Part shown: positions 1 to 11,622 of the stretch, one piece after another | Layout of the letters: each line of letters starts with the position of its first letter | How positions within the stretch are numbered: the stretch's first letter is position 1 | Source: Anisodus tanguticus | Lineage: Eukaryota; Streptophyta; Magnoliopsida; Solanales; Solanaceae | Direction of reading: 5' to 3' | Length of the DNA stretch: 64,000 nt | Assembly (NCBI GenBank): GCA_034509755.1 | Contig: CM067541.1 | Location: 9,164,001-9,228,000, forward strand | Program-made: the position numbers and the translations under genes | Notes under the pieces: model-generated | What the model saw: only the letters and a program-made list of their open reading frames with translations | What the model was told of the DNA's origin: nothing | Databases searched by the model: none

Positions 1-921
1 GGGTTCTGTTTCTTCGGTGTTAGCGTTTTGTGATTCATCAATTGTGTCTTCAAAAATTAATTTCTCTATTATTGTACTTTGTCTATTGACTGTTTATTTT
101 TCAAAATATTCCATATTTGTGTTGCATTTCGCTATTTTAACTATTTCTGCACATCCCTAGCCCAAAACTTTTTTGTTTTACATAACCAGATGATAACTTT
201 GTTATGTAGAGAACATATAAGCATTTTGTTCTGATACAAAATTTACTATTCTAATTGAAAAAAACTATTTTGGCTGTAAATTGTTATCATTATTTGTTTT
301 CTCAGAGTGGTGTCTGAGAAAGCTTTCTCATTCCAGGTTACAGTTCTTGGGACTTCGGGACTAGCTGGTTCATATGTTGAGCAAAGAGCATAGGCCTTCA
401 ATGATGGCTGAAAGTCAGAAGTGTTTTCGTCTTTAACTCACTTGTATAACATTTTCCTGGAAAGAGAAAAGGAAGTTTTAGATAATACTGGTTTTTGTCA
501 ATGTGATCCATTAAGTTGCACTGTTCTTTCACAATAACTTCTTCAAGGAGATAATTTCCTGAGTATTCAGAAAGATAGGATTGCATGTCAATCGATTCCG
601 GTTGACTCATGAATCAGGTTCACTGGTTCTATACTTTTATCTCTTTTGTGTTCAATTGAACAGACTGAATCTATGAACATGTTTGATTGACACTAATGTG
701 GATAATTATTCTAAGTATGCCTGTTGAGAAAAGTGGGAGACAAGGGGCCACCAAAAATAAAATTTTGAACCTGTAAATTATATAATAAAAAAAAGCTTTG
801 TCAATCTTGCAAAGATTGTAGCCATTTTTAAAGATCATAGTTCATACATAAACATAAGATCAACATCCTTTCTACATGGAAAACGTAAAATTGGTTCGCA
901 GAATTGAGATAATTTATTCTA
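1..921. other. Intergenic, no recognised gene
   Basis: No domain is recognisable on either strand. A 70-residue minus-strand reading frame at 398-610 has plausible amino-acid composition but no family I know and no clear splice partners, so it is not called as a gene. It could be 3'-terminal sequence of the neighbouring minus-strand gene at 922-1629. Confidence 0.3.
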
Positions 922-1629
922 TCAATGCATCTTAACCATTCTAGCACTCTTACGCCATGACCAAGAATCAGATGGTGATTTTGGCAAAGGTGGAAGTAAC
1001 AAGGCTTTTCGGTATAGACCAAATGGCCATCCTTCGCAGTCAGATAATTCTTGAATAACAGAATGCATCCAGGAATCTTGGAAGTCAATCCTGTCTAAGC
1101 TTGATGAACATGAAAAGATCGTCTTAGCTGTGACAAATGCCTCGAAACTTGTAGCACTTGAGCAGGGAGAAAGACGACTAGCAACAGAGTAAAAATCATC
1201 CCTTTCTTCCGTTACTTGATCTTTGTTGTCCTCCTCCTTTGCACTTAGTCTTGCAGAGATGAATAAATCTCCTGTTGTTGGAGAGAAAGCCCAGGTAAAC
1301 TTGTCTGTTGTGATGGTTGTCTTTCTTCTGCACTTCAATTCTATGTATTGACTTACCACTGCTGATATAAATACCTGCTGTTAAAACCGCGAAACAGTTT
1401 TCAGAAAAATATGTTCAAATTAATAGCATTGAACTTAGAAGAATTACATGGCTTTAAATGAGTACATCCTCTTCATCATCATAGTCACAAATCGGATCAT
1501 CTTCTTCTGGACTTGATTGTCTTCTTTTCCGAAAAGAATGGCAGTTGGAAAATGCATCTTTGAGGGTTGAGACAAGAATTTGAATCTCTTAGAATGATTT
1601 GGTGACTCTTGATTAGGAGAAAAGCCCAT
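922..1629 (-). CDS. Uncharacterised plant-specific protein, two exons, apparent 1-nt frameshift in exon 1
   Basis: Two exons are proposed. Exon 1 is 1629-1466, from the ATG at 1629 to a GT donor at 1465-1464. Exon 2 is 1377-922, after an AG acceptor that follows a short pyrimidine run. Exon 2 encodes about 151 residues ending in a conserved-looking tail with CEGWPFGLYRKALLLPPLP and SDSWSWRKS. The family is plant-specific as far as I can recall, and I know no biochemical function. No signal peptide or membrane segment is visible. In exon 1 the frame from the ATG is natural up to RFKFLS. The coding signal then moves to another frame, reading LKDAFSNCHSFRKR followed by an acidic stretch DYDDEED that joins exon 2 in phase. 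Exon 1 is 164 nt where 165 would keep the frame. The simplest explanation is one base missing from the CCC run near 1570, so the copy is either mis-assembled or a pseudogene. Family and splice model are inferences. Confidence 0.55.
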
Positions 1630-3128
1630 CTTTATAGAAGAGTAGCTGAATTTTCTTGATGAGATTTGTAGGTGAAAAGTTACAACAAACAGAACTAAAT
1701 TCTTTGTTAGTCATCTAAATGATCTCTCTTCTGATATTCCATTTGAAAGTGGCTTTCTATCTTGAAAATATGAGCTTTTAATCTTTAAGGTGAAGACTTC
1801 AGTAAAGGAACCTGCAAGGTATTTTCTAAAGTTAAAGCAATGGACTTATAAATTTGTATTGCATATAAGTAAACTTGGTGTTTCTTAGTCATGGGCAAGA
1901 TGCTAAATTTGTGGTGAATTGCTTTCACTTCAGCCTAAAGTTAAGGGGGGAAAAGAGGACAGTGTACCAAATAATAACCACTTGCAGGTCCATTCATATT
2001 TCTTGACTGGAATTTCGTATAAGAGAATTATCCTTTACCATTGAACCAAACATGTCTAACACAAAATGGGTTTATGCAACTTTGGCAAAAAGGTTGTTTT
2101 GGATAAAAGACTCTTTGACATGAATCTTAAAAGTCAATATGTTCTTTTCATATCCTTTCCATGAACGCCTACTTGAAAAAATTTCACCCTGGAGTTGAGA
2201 AGAGTTGGAAAATAGTGGTGAACGGATGTTTAACGCGTGGAAATCTGTAGAATGGTTCGGGCCAAAATCTTGAAGAAAGCTAAAAAGTGTTATTTGCCTT
2301 GTATTAGGTTGTCAATCAAGTGAAGGCTGACCAAGCAAATGATGTTTAGCTGGTCTTTTCTGAAGACAGACGCAGCTCGATTCTCGTGGAGGAAATAGTT
2401 AGAAATCCTGGACAATGAGGAGAAAGTCTGACCCTACAAATCTCGCGTGAGCGAAGAAGGCAATGCATTTTTTTGGTAGTTGCACCTCACAAAGAACCGA
2501 AACTATCATTAGCTATTTTACCATACAATTACCAGACAAACAATAACCAGGATTTTGTGCAACTAGGAACTGTATGCTCTATGTTTTCTTGTTTCTAGCA
2601 ATTCCTATATAAACTTAGACCAGGTGCTACAACATGTGACTTCAACAAGTTTAAATCCTCTTGATAAAAGGTCCAAAGAAGTGAATTTGCAGAGTGAACT
2701 GACTCAAATGCTTAAACTACATACCAAGTTTGAAATGATAATGAGGAACAGAAATTAAATGAAATGATTTTCCTGATTGACAACCTACGTAAACTAAAGC
2801 ATCCAGATGTGGAAAGTGGAAGAACGCATCCTACTTAATGCATCTTACTTTAATCATGTGATCATAACTCTCAGCTACCATGATAATTCAACTAGTTCTA
2901 TTAGACACATTCAATACTCCCATAATTAGGATACCAATAGCCTTACAAGGTGGTCCTTCCACACACAATTCCACGCGCCTCATGCTACTTGGGTCAGAGC
3001 TTAAAATAGTGATGCTTTCAGCTATTAGATTCACACGGGATTCTAAATGCCTTGAGATCCCACATGCTCTGTGCTATCTTCTACGTGCCCTGAGATACCA
3101 CATGCCCCGTGCTATTCATGTTAAGGGT
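1630..3128. other. Intergenic, no recognised gene
   Basis: AT-rich sequence with no supported coding region. It contains the upstream region of the minus-strand gene at 922-1629. The longest plus-strand frame here, 2880-3137, has no recognisable domain and runs into the tandem repeat that follows. Confidence 0.4.
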
Positions 3129-3336
3129 GTAATATAGTGATGATATCAGCTTTAGACTTTCGCCATCTAGGATGCAAAATTTGGGCTACTTCGCCTAGCA
3201 GCAAGACGTTTGTATTGCTCTCCCACAACCCCGTAATATAGTGATGATATCAGCTTTAGACTTTCGCCATCTAGGATGCAAAATTTGGGCTACTTCGCCT
3301 AGCATCAAGACGTTTGTATTGCTCTCCCACAACCCC
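3129..3336. repeat. Tandem duplication, two copies of 104 bp
   Basis: Copy 1 is 3129-3232 and copy 2 is 3233-3336. They are almost identical; the one difference I see is AGCAGCAAG against AGCATCAAG. Both begin GTAATATAGTGATGATATC and end with CACAACCCC. The near identity points to a recent local duplication. Confidence 0.9.
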
Positions 3337-3712
3337 GTTTTCACAGTTTAGGCTATTTGTTTTCTATATCCAAATCAAGATATTGGACATTCTTTAGAAC
3401 AGTCTTTGATTCATGAATGACATTTGAGTCGTTAGATCTAAGGTGCATTTCGATAAAAATAATTGAAAAGATGGCCCTGTCATGTAGCCTACAAACAATG
3501 ATACTGTCAGCTCATCACTAGCTTTTGCTAGAATAATATCGTAAAGTCAAAGAGGAAGAATGCCATCATAGAAGGATCTCCGAATAAACTTTTTAGAATT
3601 AGTAACCAAGAAAAAAACCAACAAATTTCGTACTTCCTATTTTTTCTTGTCATTCAATTTCCAACAATTTAGTAAAAATACCATAGAGAATAATGTTTCC
3701 AACCAGTCAAAA

Positions 3713-4261
3713 TTACAAGTGATCATCTATGTGAAGCCTAGTATCACCATTAATCAGTAGGCGGACTTTAAGTGAGCAAGATCCACAAGGAAGCACAATA
3801 GATGTTGGAAAAGATTTAGATGTAAGTAAAGATACCGTATCCCCGTCTCTTGATATTGAACAACCTGTGTCTGCCAATTCGAAAGAATCAATGAAGTAGT
3901 AGTCACCACATCTACAAGGATAAGAAAGCTCTATAATATCACCCGAATCTGGAACTGTAAGGTCCTCTAAGCTCACATCTTCAGCAATTGATGCATCCTG
4001 TCTCAAAGTTAGCAATTCAGCATCATAAAGTGCACGTGACCTCGGGTTGCTAACGGTTTCCCAGGCTCTCTGTATCTCCAAAAATTTGTTTTCTGTCAGA
4101 CATTCGGCATTGGATGTTTCTGATGCCCTTTGCTGCTTGTCTGGATGAAAACAAAGTATGGCTGAACGATAGGCTTTACGGACTTCTTCCAAATTTGCAT
4201 CTTCCTTCACACCTAGGATCTCATAGTGGGTTTTATGAAATAAGTTGCTGCTTGAAATCAT
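3713..4261 (-). CDS. DPH4: DPH4-like J-domain / CSL zinc-finger protein (diphthamide biosynthesis)
   Basis: 182 residues in one coding exon. Residues about 11-80 form a J domain: YEILGVKEDANLEEVRKAYR, then the invariant HPDK motif, and an NPRSRALYD end. The C-terminal half is a CSL (DPH-type) zinc finger, with CRCGDYYFI supplying one cysteine pair and LPCGSCSLKV the second. This order defines the DPH4/JJJ3/DNAJC24 family. In yeast and animals these proteins cooperate with DPH3 in the iron-dependent first step of diphthamide formation on elongation factor 2. The frame extends upstream of the ATG at 4261, but TTTATTTGCAG at 4299-4289 is a good 3' splice site 28 bp upstream, so the start codon probably lies just inside an exon that begins in 5' UTR. 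Length fits the family and all four zinc-binding cysteines are present. Likely functional; cytosolic or nuclear by analogy. Confidence 0.88.
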   Translation of the reverse strand: MISSSNLFHKTHYEILGVKEDANLEEVRKAYRSAILCFHPDKQQRASETSNAECLTENKFLEIQRAWETVSNPRSRALYDAELLTLRQDASIAEDVSLEDLTVPDSGDIIELSYPCRCGDYYFIDSFELADTGCSISRDGDTVSLLTSKSFPTSIVLPCGSCSLKVRLLINGDTRLHIDDHL

Positions 4262-5944
4262 GGTTCCGTGTATCAAGAAGAACCTTTACTGCAAATAAAC
4301 ACCAGGAGTAATAAGAAGAAGTTAGAAGTGGAATCTTGAATAAAGTTTAACAGTTCCTTTCATTTTCTTTTTGGACAAGTATCAAGAAGATGTGCATACA
4401 AAAGACTGCATAACAAAGTTCAGAAGAATAAAACAAAAAAATTGTCTACTATTTCCCTGCGATTTGGGATCATTACTGTGCCTGAGGGTTAACTAGCGGC
4501 ATATGCTGCAATACGTTGTGCATCCTGGGTCTTTAATGTTACTATATAGAAGCCATTGCTAGAAAAGAAAACCTATTTATCACAAAGAACGAGAGAGAGA
4601 ACTAAAGCAGTGAGCCAATAAGCAACACTCTAGGCAACTGAAAGAAGCATGATTACCAAACCCGTTCTCTAGGTTACAAAGGAAATGAGATTAGACAAAT
4701 TATATTAGCACTTCCCTTATGGTCTGCATGAACAGACAACAATCATCAACAAAAAATTGGACTCACTAGACACTAGCACACTCCTTGATGCTTTCGTGCT
4801 TGATGGCTTCTGATGAACCAATGATAGAGATCCTTCCCTTACAGTTACTGTTCAATCCGTCCCTGAGAGTGAGAGGAGTCGTAGGAATTCACATTGCCTT
4901 CTACGGCTTGGAATTCCTATTGTATAGAATAAATGTATTGGGCAATGCCTTTCTTTTCTTGAATTCCAAAATTCTCCGCCTTTTCTCAGCTTGACACCTA
5001 CTTTAGAACCATCCTTTTCTAAGTAAGACAACACAGAAGAAATGCAAGCAAGGCACAGAAAAATAAAGCACCAAGCAACATAGATGTTACAAATCAGATT
5101 GGGAGCGGTTTATGGCTGACATCAGAATCAGTTGCCTTTCAAATGGTCCAGCAGAACTAAATGTTCTGCATCTTAACTGGCCATCTTAAAATACTAGACT
5201 TATTTCCTCGTAAGCTACAATTTCAGCATTTGAAGTAAAGGATCTAGAGGACTCAACAATCATGGAAAATAGATCCAGAAAGAGATTAACAGAACCGTAT
5301 TGAATATAAATCCCCCATCCTTTCAAAGATTGAATTCCTTAACTTCAAGAATAAACTAGAATGGCATAAATTGTTGTGATCCCTTCGAAATACATATTCA
5401 AAAAAAAAAAACAATACACGTGCAACATAAACAATCGGTTAAAATAGTCTAATGAGAAAGCATATGTTCACGTTCGTAGTTGCAATAAGTTTTCATTTTT
5501 GTTTCGAGATTGGCTTGGTCTTCGGTCTACCCTAATGAAACCTAAAATCTCACATCCTTTTATCGTGATTGATTGGGCACAGGAAATTTCATCTTACTTA
5601 CGACCTATCTCTGTCGATCCGTACTTACAAAGAAAGCAATCTCGTACAGGTGAACAAGAAACCCATTTTTCTCTTTTCATCATCCTAGAGAGTTAACTAA
5701 CAACACTCCCTTTCAGTGATAAAACTAATGGTATCTAGTTCGATCCTCTCAAGATACAAAATTTAACAGGTAAAAGTAGAGAGTGTCAGTCCCTTTTTTA
5801 CACAGGTTACAACAACATACCCAATGTCTTTACACAGATTACAGGCTCACAGAAATCTTCTTCCTTCTACAACATTGCCCGCAAACAATGTTGCAATCAA
5901 CCTCCCAATCAGGGAGTCAACTTCTTTTGCCAGTAGAATTCCAG

Positions 5945-6142
5945 TCTGGCCACCTCAATTTTTTTTTTTTATAAGTAAACTCTTTTATTAGTCTGGTACC
6001 AGGCTGGTACAGAAGCAAAATACAAAGCATAACTACATAAACTCCATCAGTCACGCTACCCTTAAGAAATACAGAAAAGTAATTATCCATCCTATCTAGA
6101 GTACTACTAGAACACCATAAGAAAATCTGGCCACCTCAATTT
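5945..6142 (-). mobile_element. Short non-LTR retro-insertion (SINE or truncated LINE) with target-site duplication
   Basis: The 16-17 bp sequence TCTGGCCACCTCAATTT occurs at 5945 and again at 6126, flanking about 164 bp. On the minus strand the insert ends with an AATAAAAG-containing tail followed by a run of about 13 A, seen here as poly-T at 5961-5971. A poly-A tail between long direct repeats is the signature of LINE-driven retrotransposition. No A or B box is obvious, so a 5'-truncated LINE end is as likely as a SINE. Confidence 0.75.
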
Positions 6143-7287
6143 ATGAACACATAGTCAACGGAGTACAGCCCATTTCTTTTCACTTAGCAGTGAATCTTCT
6201 TCTGCTTATAATTTGCAGGTGTCAATGCCTGGATGTTAGCCATGAACTAGAACTAAGAGCGATAGATCTAGCTTCACAACCATAACCCAGAAACAGTTTC
6301 ACCCCACTATGTTTAACATTTAAGCTAAAATGGCTTCTCTCTATAATGCCAAAGAGAAGAAACAACATAATCAATCAGCCTCCGTGGAGCATGAGTGCCC
6401 GCAGTTAATATTATATCAATCTAGAAAATATGTACATAAAATATCTAGTTTTACGGGGAGACCATGGGTTCACGTGCCCTGTATTTTATATGTAAATTCG
6501 CCTTTGCACTCGAGCAAATATACAATCCAAAAAAATTGTATATTTAGTGCCTGATTAGCAGGCACTGTGCTAGCAGAACAATGCTTATATTTAAGTCCTA
6601 TCCAAAGATTGCCACATCCTACCACTCTAAGCACCTGAGAACACTTACAGGGAAATAGTCAGGTATCAAATGGAGAAAAGTCAGCCACAGCTATTTGCTA
6701 CCGATTTTATTGTCAACTTATGTTTTTTCTCCTCAGTGTTTGTAAAGTAATTGACCAACTGATAGGAAATATGATAAACAGGAAGACAAATATCACAAAA
6801 AAGGAAGATAAGCAAGAAGACTCAATTAAGTCCCTCCAAGCTGAATGGTTCAAAAGGAACAACCTTTCATCATGATCAAAGATTTGTCCTCTATATTCAG
6901 TAATTCTTCCATCACAAGGACAAGAGGCATCATTGGCATATTACCCTAAAACATGACAACGTTTCATCTACCCACACTTTTTACTTTATTGAAGAAATCA
7001 CACACATCTGCTCCACACATACCATCAAATCACAGTTTTCAAGATTTCATAACCATATCATCACTGATCTTAAGTTATCAAGGGATCCTAGGCATCATAA
7101 CTCAAAAATTTCTCTTTTTCTTGTTTTTCAAAGAATTGAGCTCATCAAGTTCTTGTTTTTCGCCTTTTGACCACAACATTCGTCTTTTTGGGTTAATATA
7201 CTCAATGGTGAATCCATCATTGGATATCCTTTTCTTTTGTGCAGAATGGAAGAAAAGTAATGAAAAATGTGATGCTGAATTACCAAT

Positions 7288-7425
7288 CTAACATCAATTA
7301 TTACAACAACGTACCCAGTGTAATCCCACAAGTGGTACGCAAACCTTACCTTACCATGAGAGGTAGGGAGGCTGTTTCCGATAGACCATCGGCTTAAGGA
7401 AAGGAATACCTAACATCAATTATTA
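7288..7425 (-). mobile_element. Truncated TS-type SINE with 16-bp target-site duplication
   Basis: CTAACATCAATTATTA flanks the insert at 7288-7303 and 7410-7425. The insert at 7304-7409 contains the SINE core TACCCAGTGTAATCCCACAA and GGCTGTTTCCGATAGACC. Read on the minus strand it ends in GTTGTTG, the (TTG)n tail of the Solanaceae TS family. The tRNA-derived head is missing, so it is 5'-truncated. Confidence 0.85.
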
Positions 7426-7445
7426 TGAAGTAAATTAGAAAACAA

Positions 7446-7696
7446 TACTCTCTCTCCCACATTTTAAGTGTCTTATTTTTCTTTTATGTATGTCCCAAAA
7501 AGAGTGCTTCTTTCCATATTTAGTAAGTTACAATTCAAAGATTCTAATGTCAAGTTTATAACCACAAGATTAAAGTACATTTTAGTACATTATACAAATC
7601 TTTAATTTAAGACCACAAGATTCAAAAATCTCTCTTTATTTCTTAAACTACGTGCCTAGTTCAAACTAAGACACTTAAATTGGGACGGAGGGAGTA
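7446..7696. mobile_element. Stowaway-type MITE
   Basis: Terminal inverted repeats pair CTCTCTCTCCCACATTTTAA at the left with TTAAATTGGGACGGAGGGAG at the right, and extend inward through AGTGTCTT and AAGACACT. The element (7448-7694) is flanked by TA. AT-rich interior without coding capacity. These termini and the TA target are typical of Tc1/mariner-derived Stowaway elements. Confidence 0.8.
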
Positions 7697-8138
7697 GCAT
7701 TTACTGTTACTTTTCAACAATGTTCTTTTCTCACAAATTTGGAGACAAATAAAAACCATTTAACAGAAAAATGAGAAAAGACACCAACCCAATTGAAAAA
7801 ACTATCCCACCATCACAAAAAATTTCACCTTTCTATCAAAATTCTTTATAACAAACTATAATTTCAAAGAGTAATCGCCTTTACTTAAAACTAGAAGAAA
7901 ACAAGTACGAAAACATGGAACCATGAAAATTTGAGTTACCTAAAATATCGGTATTCAGATTTCACGGAGATATGAAAACTGCCGGTGCCGGTGATCCTTA
8001 TTGCGGCGGTGGAAAATCTCAGGTGAGACAGAGTTAGGGCCTTTGGAATTGAAGAAAATATTTTCAATAGAAAAAGATTTTCTGACAAAAAAAAGGTTTT
8101 ATTTGGGAAGTACTAATCTTTTGGATGCTTTTTTCAAG

Positions 8139-11100
8139 TAAGCTGGCCAGTGAGCCGGGAAACCGATTCCGCCCCGGTTCGGCCCGATCCCGCCCCGATT
8201 TTGCTGGTTAAATTAAGAGATAGAGATTAACTCTAATCGGTTTTGAAATCAGGAGGGGACAAGCGCATGTCCGCCTATCCCGCTCCCGATCCCGCCCCGG
8301 CCTCGTCCCGTTTCTGTCAGAAAGAAGCCGTTGCACAAACGGTCATTTGCAATTCTAATCGTTGGCAACGGCTACAAACCGCCATTTTGGCCCCCCAACA
8401 CCCTCGTAAATCCCCTACCCCTTAATATTTATTTTTAACCCCTAAGTTAGTATATTTACACATTAACATTATTTCTCAACTATAAATACCTCATTTTTCT
8501 CACAAATCTTTCTTCTCTCTAATCTCTCTCTACAAGTCAAAATTGCACACTAAATATTATATTTTATTTACTAACTAAATTGCACACTAAATATTATATT
8601 TTATTTGCTAATTTCTATCAAAGTTTAAAAAATTAGAAGTGAAGTTGGCAACTAACTTGAGGATCATCGAGCAAAGTTTCAATTTTCAACCTCGATTACA
8701 CGTCGACGTTGCGTCGACGTTTGGTACATTCGTTCCTTCTTTTATTTAAATTATTATTATTTAATTTTAATTATCGTACTTAATTTTCTTAACTTTAATT
8801 CGTTATTTGCATAATTATAATAGAACGAGATGGACGTTTGTCTGGTAGAGGTAGTAGGGATAGTAGGGGTAAGCCGGTAAGGGTGCATCTAATTTCACTC
8901 ATGTAGATGAAACTGGAACTTTTTAATGTTGATATTAATGCAAATGTGCAATCATTAGATCATGAGGTGTATTCTGCATCTCCAGCTACTGAACCAGATT
9001 ATAATTTAGAAAATGAATTAAAAGATAATTTAGATAATACACCCATTAATGCAGCTCCACCTCAAGCTCGGACTGAGTATCAGGCTGAAACTGGAATCAC
9101 TCCTATTCCCCTAGTATGAGAACAGGCCAAAAACAATGAAAATTTAAATCACATGCATGATATTTTTTTGAAAGGGACATTCCTAATCAACTAGCTAATT
9201 TGTAAAATTTATCGCGAAGCTTATAAATTTAAAATTGAAAAAAGGTCAAGGTGGGACAGGAGATTTAATGAGACATGTGAAAAAGGATCACAAAGGAAGG
9301 CATAATTAATACTTGACTGAAAAAGCGAGTGTGCAAATACCTTCTGAGTCGGGACAAGGTTCACATAGTGTTCCCGACCAAGTACAAGGTCCAATTAACC
9401 CGATGACGGGGAGTTATAGTTCCAAAATATGATAAACACAAAGATCGGAAAAATTTAGCAAAATTAGTTATTGTTGAGGGTTTGCCTTTTTCATTTACTT
9501 CATCTCCTGATTTTATTCATTACATTCGAGAAACATATAATCATGCTTTTAACGATTTTCCTAGATCAACTATTAGAAGAGATGTTTTTAAATTTGCGAA
9601 TGAATATCAACAATTTTTACGTTATGCATTGTATCATTTTAAGGGCAAAGTGACTATCACTTCTGACATAGGCCGTAGTACTAATGGTAATGATTATTTA
9701 ACTGTTACATGTCATTGGATAGATCACAATTGGTCTATGCAAAAACGTATAATAGCATATAGATATATTGATGAAAGACACACGGGAATTTTTATTTCAA
9801 GAAATATTCATGAAATTAGTGAATATTATGAAATTACTGATAAAATTATAACTATTTCATTAGATAATGCTTCTTGTAATGATTATGCTGTAAACATTTT
9901 AAAAACTTGATGGACTCCATCTTTTCCCGATTTTTTTATGTTAGATGTGCATGTCATATTTATAACTTAGTTGTAAAGAACGACCTAAAATATTTTAGCT
10001 CTATTTTTGATAAAGTACAATTTGCTATCAACCTTATTTTTAAAGGTAATAAATATAAAGACGCAAATAATTTAAAAAAATATGTCATGATTGTGAATTA
10101 ACTTATAGGAAAATTCAGAAGAAGTTGCAACTAGATGGAATTCTTTATATGAACAATTAGTTGTTGCTCACGAGTATAGAAGACCTTTAATTTTAGTATT
10201 TAACGCACATAATCAAAATCATTCGGATATGCTTGTAGATGATGATTGGGATAAAATTTGGGAACTTATTGTATTCTTAGAGATTTTTTTCTAGCTACTA
10301 AGGAATTTTCTGATATTTATTATCCTACTATTTCATCTATATTATTTTATATAGCTCTAATATTTTTGTTATTTAATGAATATAAAAAAAAATCAACTTA
10401 CGCTCAAGCTATTACAAAAATGATTGTAAAATTTAAAAAATATTTTTTTCCTATTCTCACTATTTATTTTATTGGTGATGTATTAAATCCTACTATTAAA
10501 GTAGACGATTGTAATGACCTTATTGAAACGATTTATGAATTCCTAGAAATAGTTGAAACAGAACCAACTAAAGAACATGTTATCTCTACCATACAAACAC
10601 AATGCAAAACTATGTATATGTATTACCAAGAAAAAAGTGCAAATAATCAACCGGCTTCTGTACCATCTTCTTCTACTTCACTTCAACCTTATAAAAAGTG
10701 TGATTTCTGCTTCAAGTATTCAAGGCCTTCGAAATAGAATGTATAGTGGTTCAAGTGCTTCACAAATTAGCGAGTTTGATGTTTATGTTTTGCAAGGTGT
10801 TGTACCGTTTGAATTAATTGCTAATGAAAATGGACGTGAAGACTTGTTGAAATACTGAAGGGAGAATCAAAAGACATTTCCGACTCTATCAAAGATGACC
10901 GAGATGTGTTGAATATTCAAGCGTCATCTACGGCTTCTGAAAGCTTTTTTGTGCTGGAAGATTTCAAATAAGAGAGCACAAACACTCATTGGTGGGAGAC
11001 AGTTTGGAGATGGCAGTTTTATTTAGAGATTAGATTAGAGCGGAGCATAAATGGTGCGGTCAACCAGAGATCAATGAAGAAGAAGATTACAATTACAACG

Positions 11101-11622
11101 AAATCTTATCCGAAAGAGCAGGAAGCGACGTTGAACAATTTGACCAATAAATTCTAATTCCAACATAAGATCCTCGAGGGATTGTCAGTAAATTAGAAAA
11201 AGTATGGTTGCATATGTAATTTTTTTAATGCCAATTTTACAATGTGATTTGCAACTTTTGAACTACGAAACAAAGTTGTAACTTTGAAATTGTATTAGAA
11301 AAATCACATTTCTATTAAATAATATAATATGCAATTAGCCTTGGGATATTTTTTCACTATCTTGTTCAATTATTTAAGTGATTAAATATATATATATTTT
11401 AAAAATTAAGTGTCTAGAAAAAAGTTTTTAAAAGTCCCCTAAAATCCCCCTTTCCGTCCCATCCCGTCCCCCCAAATTCCGTTCACTCTGATAGTGGGAT
11501 GTGGGACGGAATGAGACCACTTACTATCCCTCTAATCCCGTCCCCCTCCATCCCCCTAATCCCGATCCCGATCCACTCCACCATCTCCAAAATCTCCGTC
11601 CCGTCCCATTGGTGGTACTCCA
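8139..11622 (+). mobile_element. Decayed hAT transposon (copy 1)
   Basis: The left end TAAGCTGGCCAGTGAGCCGG matches the termini of the better-preserved hAT at 51535-55029. The right end near 11622 is a diverged inverted version (TCCCATTGGTGGTACTCCA). Both ends are followed inward by C-rich arrays of TCCCG and CCCGAT, the subterminal motif seen in the second copy. I find no convincing 8-bp target duplication, consistent with age. The interior carries a broken transposase gene. Confidence 0.75.
8907..11211 (+). pseudogene. hAT transposase pseudogene (RICESLEEPER/Ac-like)
   Basis: Broken into at least four frames: 8907-9119, 9482-9910, 9907-10101 and 10258-10737, plus a C-terminal part around 10870-11150. 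A remnant BED zinc-finger half lies near 9250-9310. The core includes CHWIDHNWSMQKRIIAYRYI, TISLDNASCNDYA and CACHIYNLVVK, the RNase-H-like transposase fold of the family. The C-terminal dimerisation region reads through DVLNIQASSTASESFF and RDWIRAERKWCGQPEI across stops and frameshifts. Gene order and residues parallel the minus-strand copy at 51905-54054. It cannot give a full-length product. Confidence 0.85.

Larger units (their letters stand above)
4289..8040 (-). other. Probable 5'-UTR exon and long intron of the DPH4 gene
   Basis: The acceptor at 4290-4289 implies an upstream non-coding exon. On the minus strand, a GC-richer stretch at about 8040-7940 ends in TTTTAG followed by GTAACTC, a plausible donor, and could be that first exon. 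The intervening 3.6 kb has no supported gene. It holds a retro-insertion at 5961-6125, a truncated SINE at 7304-7409 and a Stowaway MITE at 7448-7694. Without transcript data the exon pairing is a guess. Confidence 0.35.

Noticed and set aside
8243..8425. Plus-strand frame rich in prolines
   Set aside because: Produced by the CCCGATCCCGCCCCG subterminal array of the hAT element.
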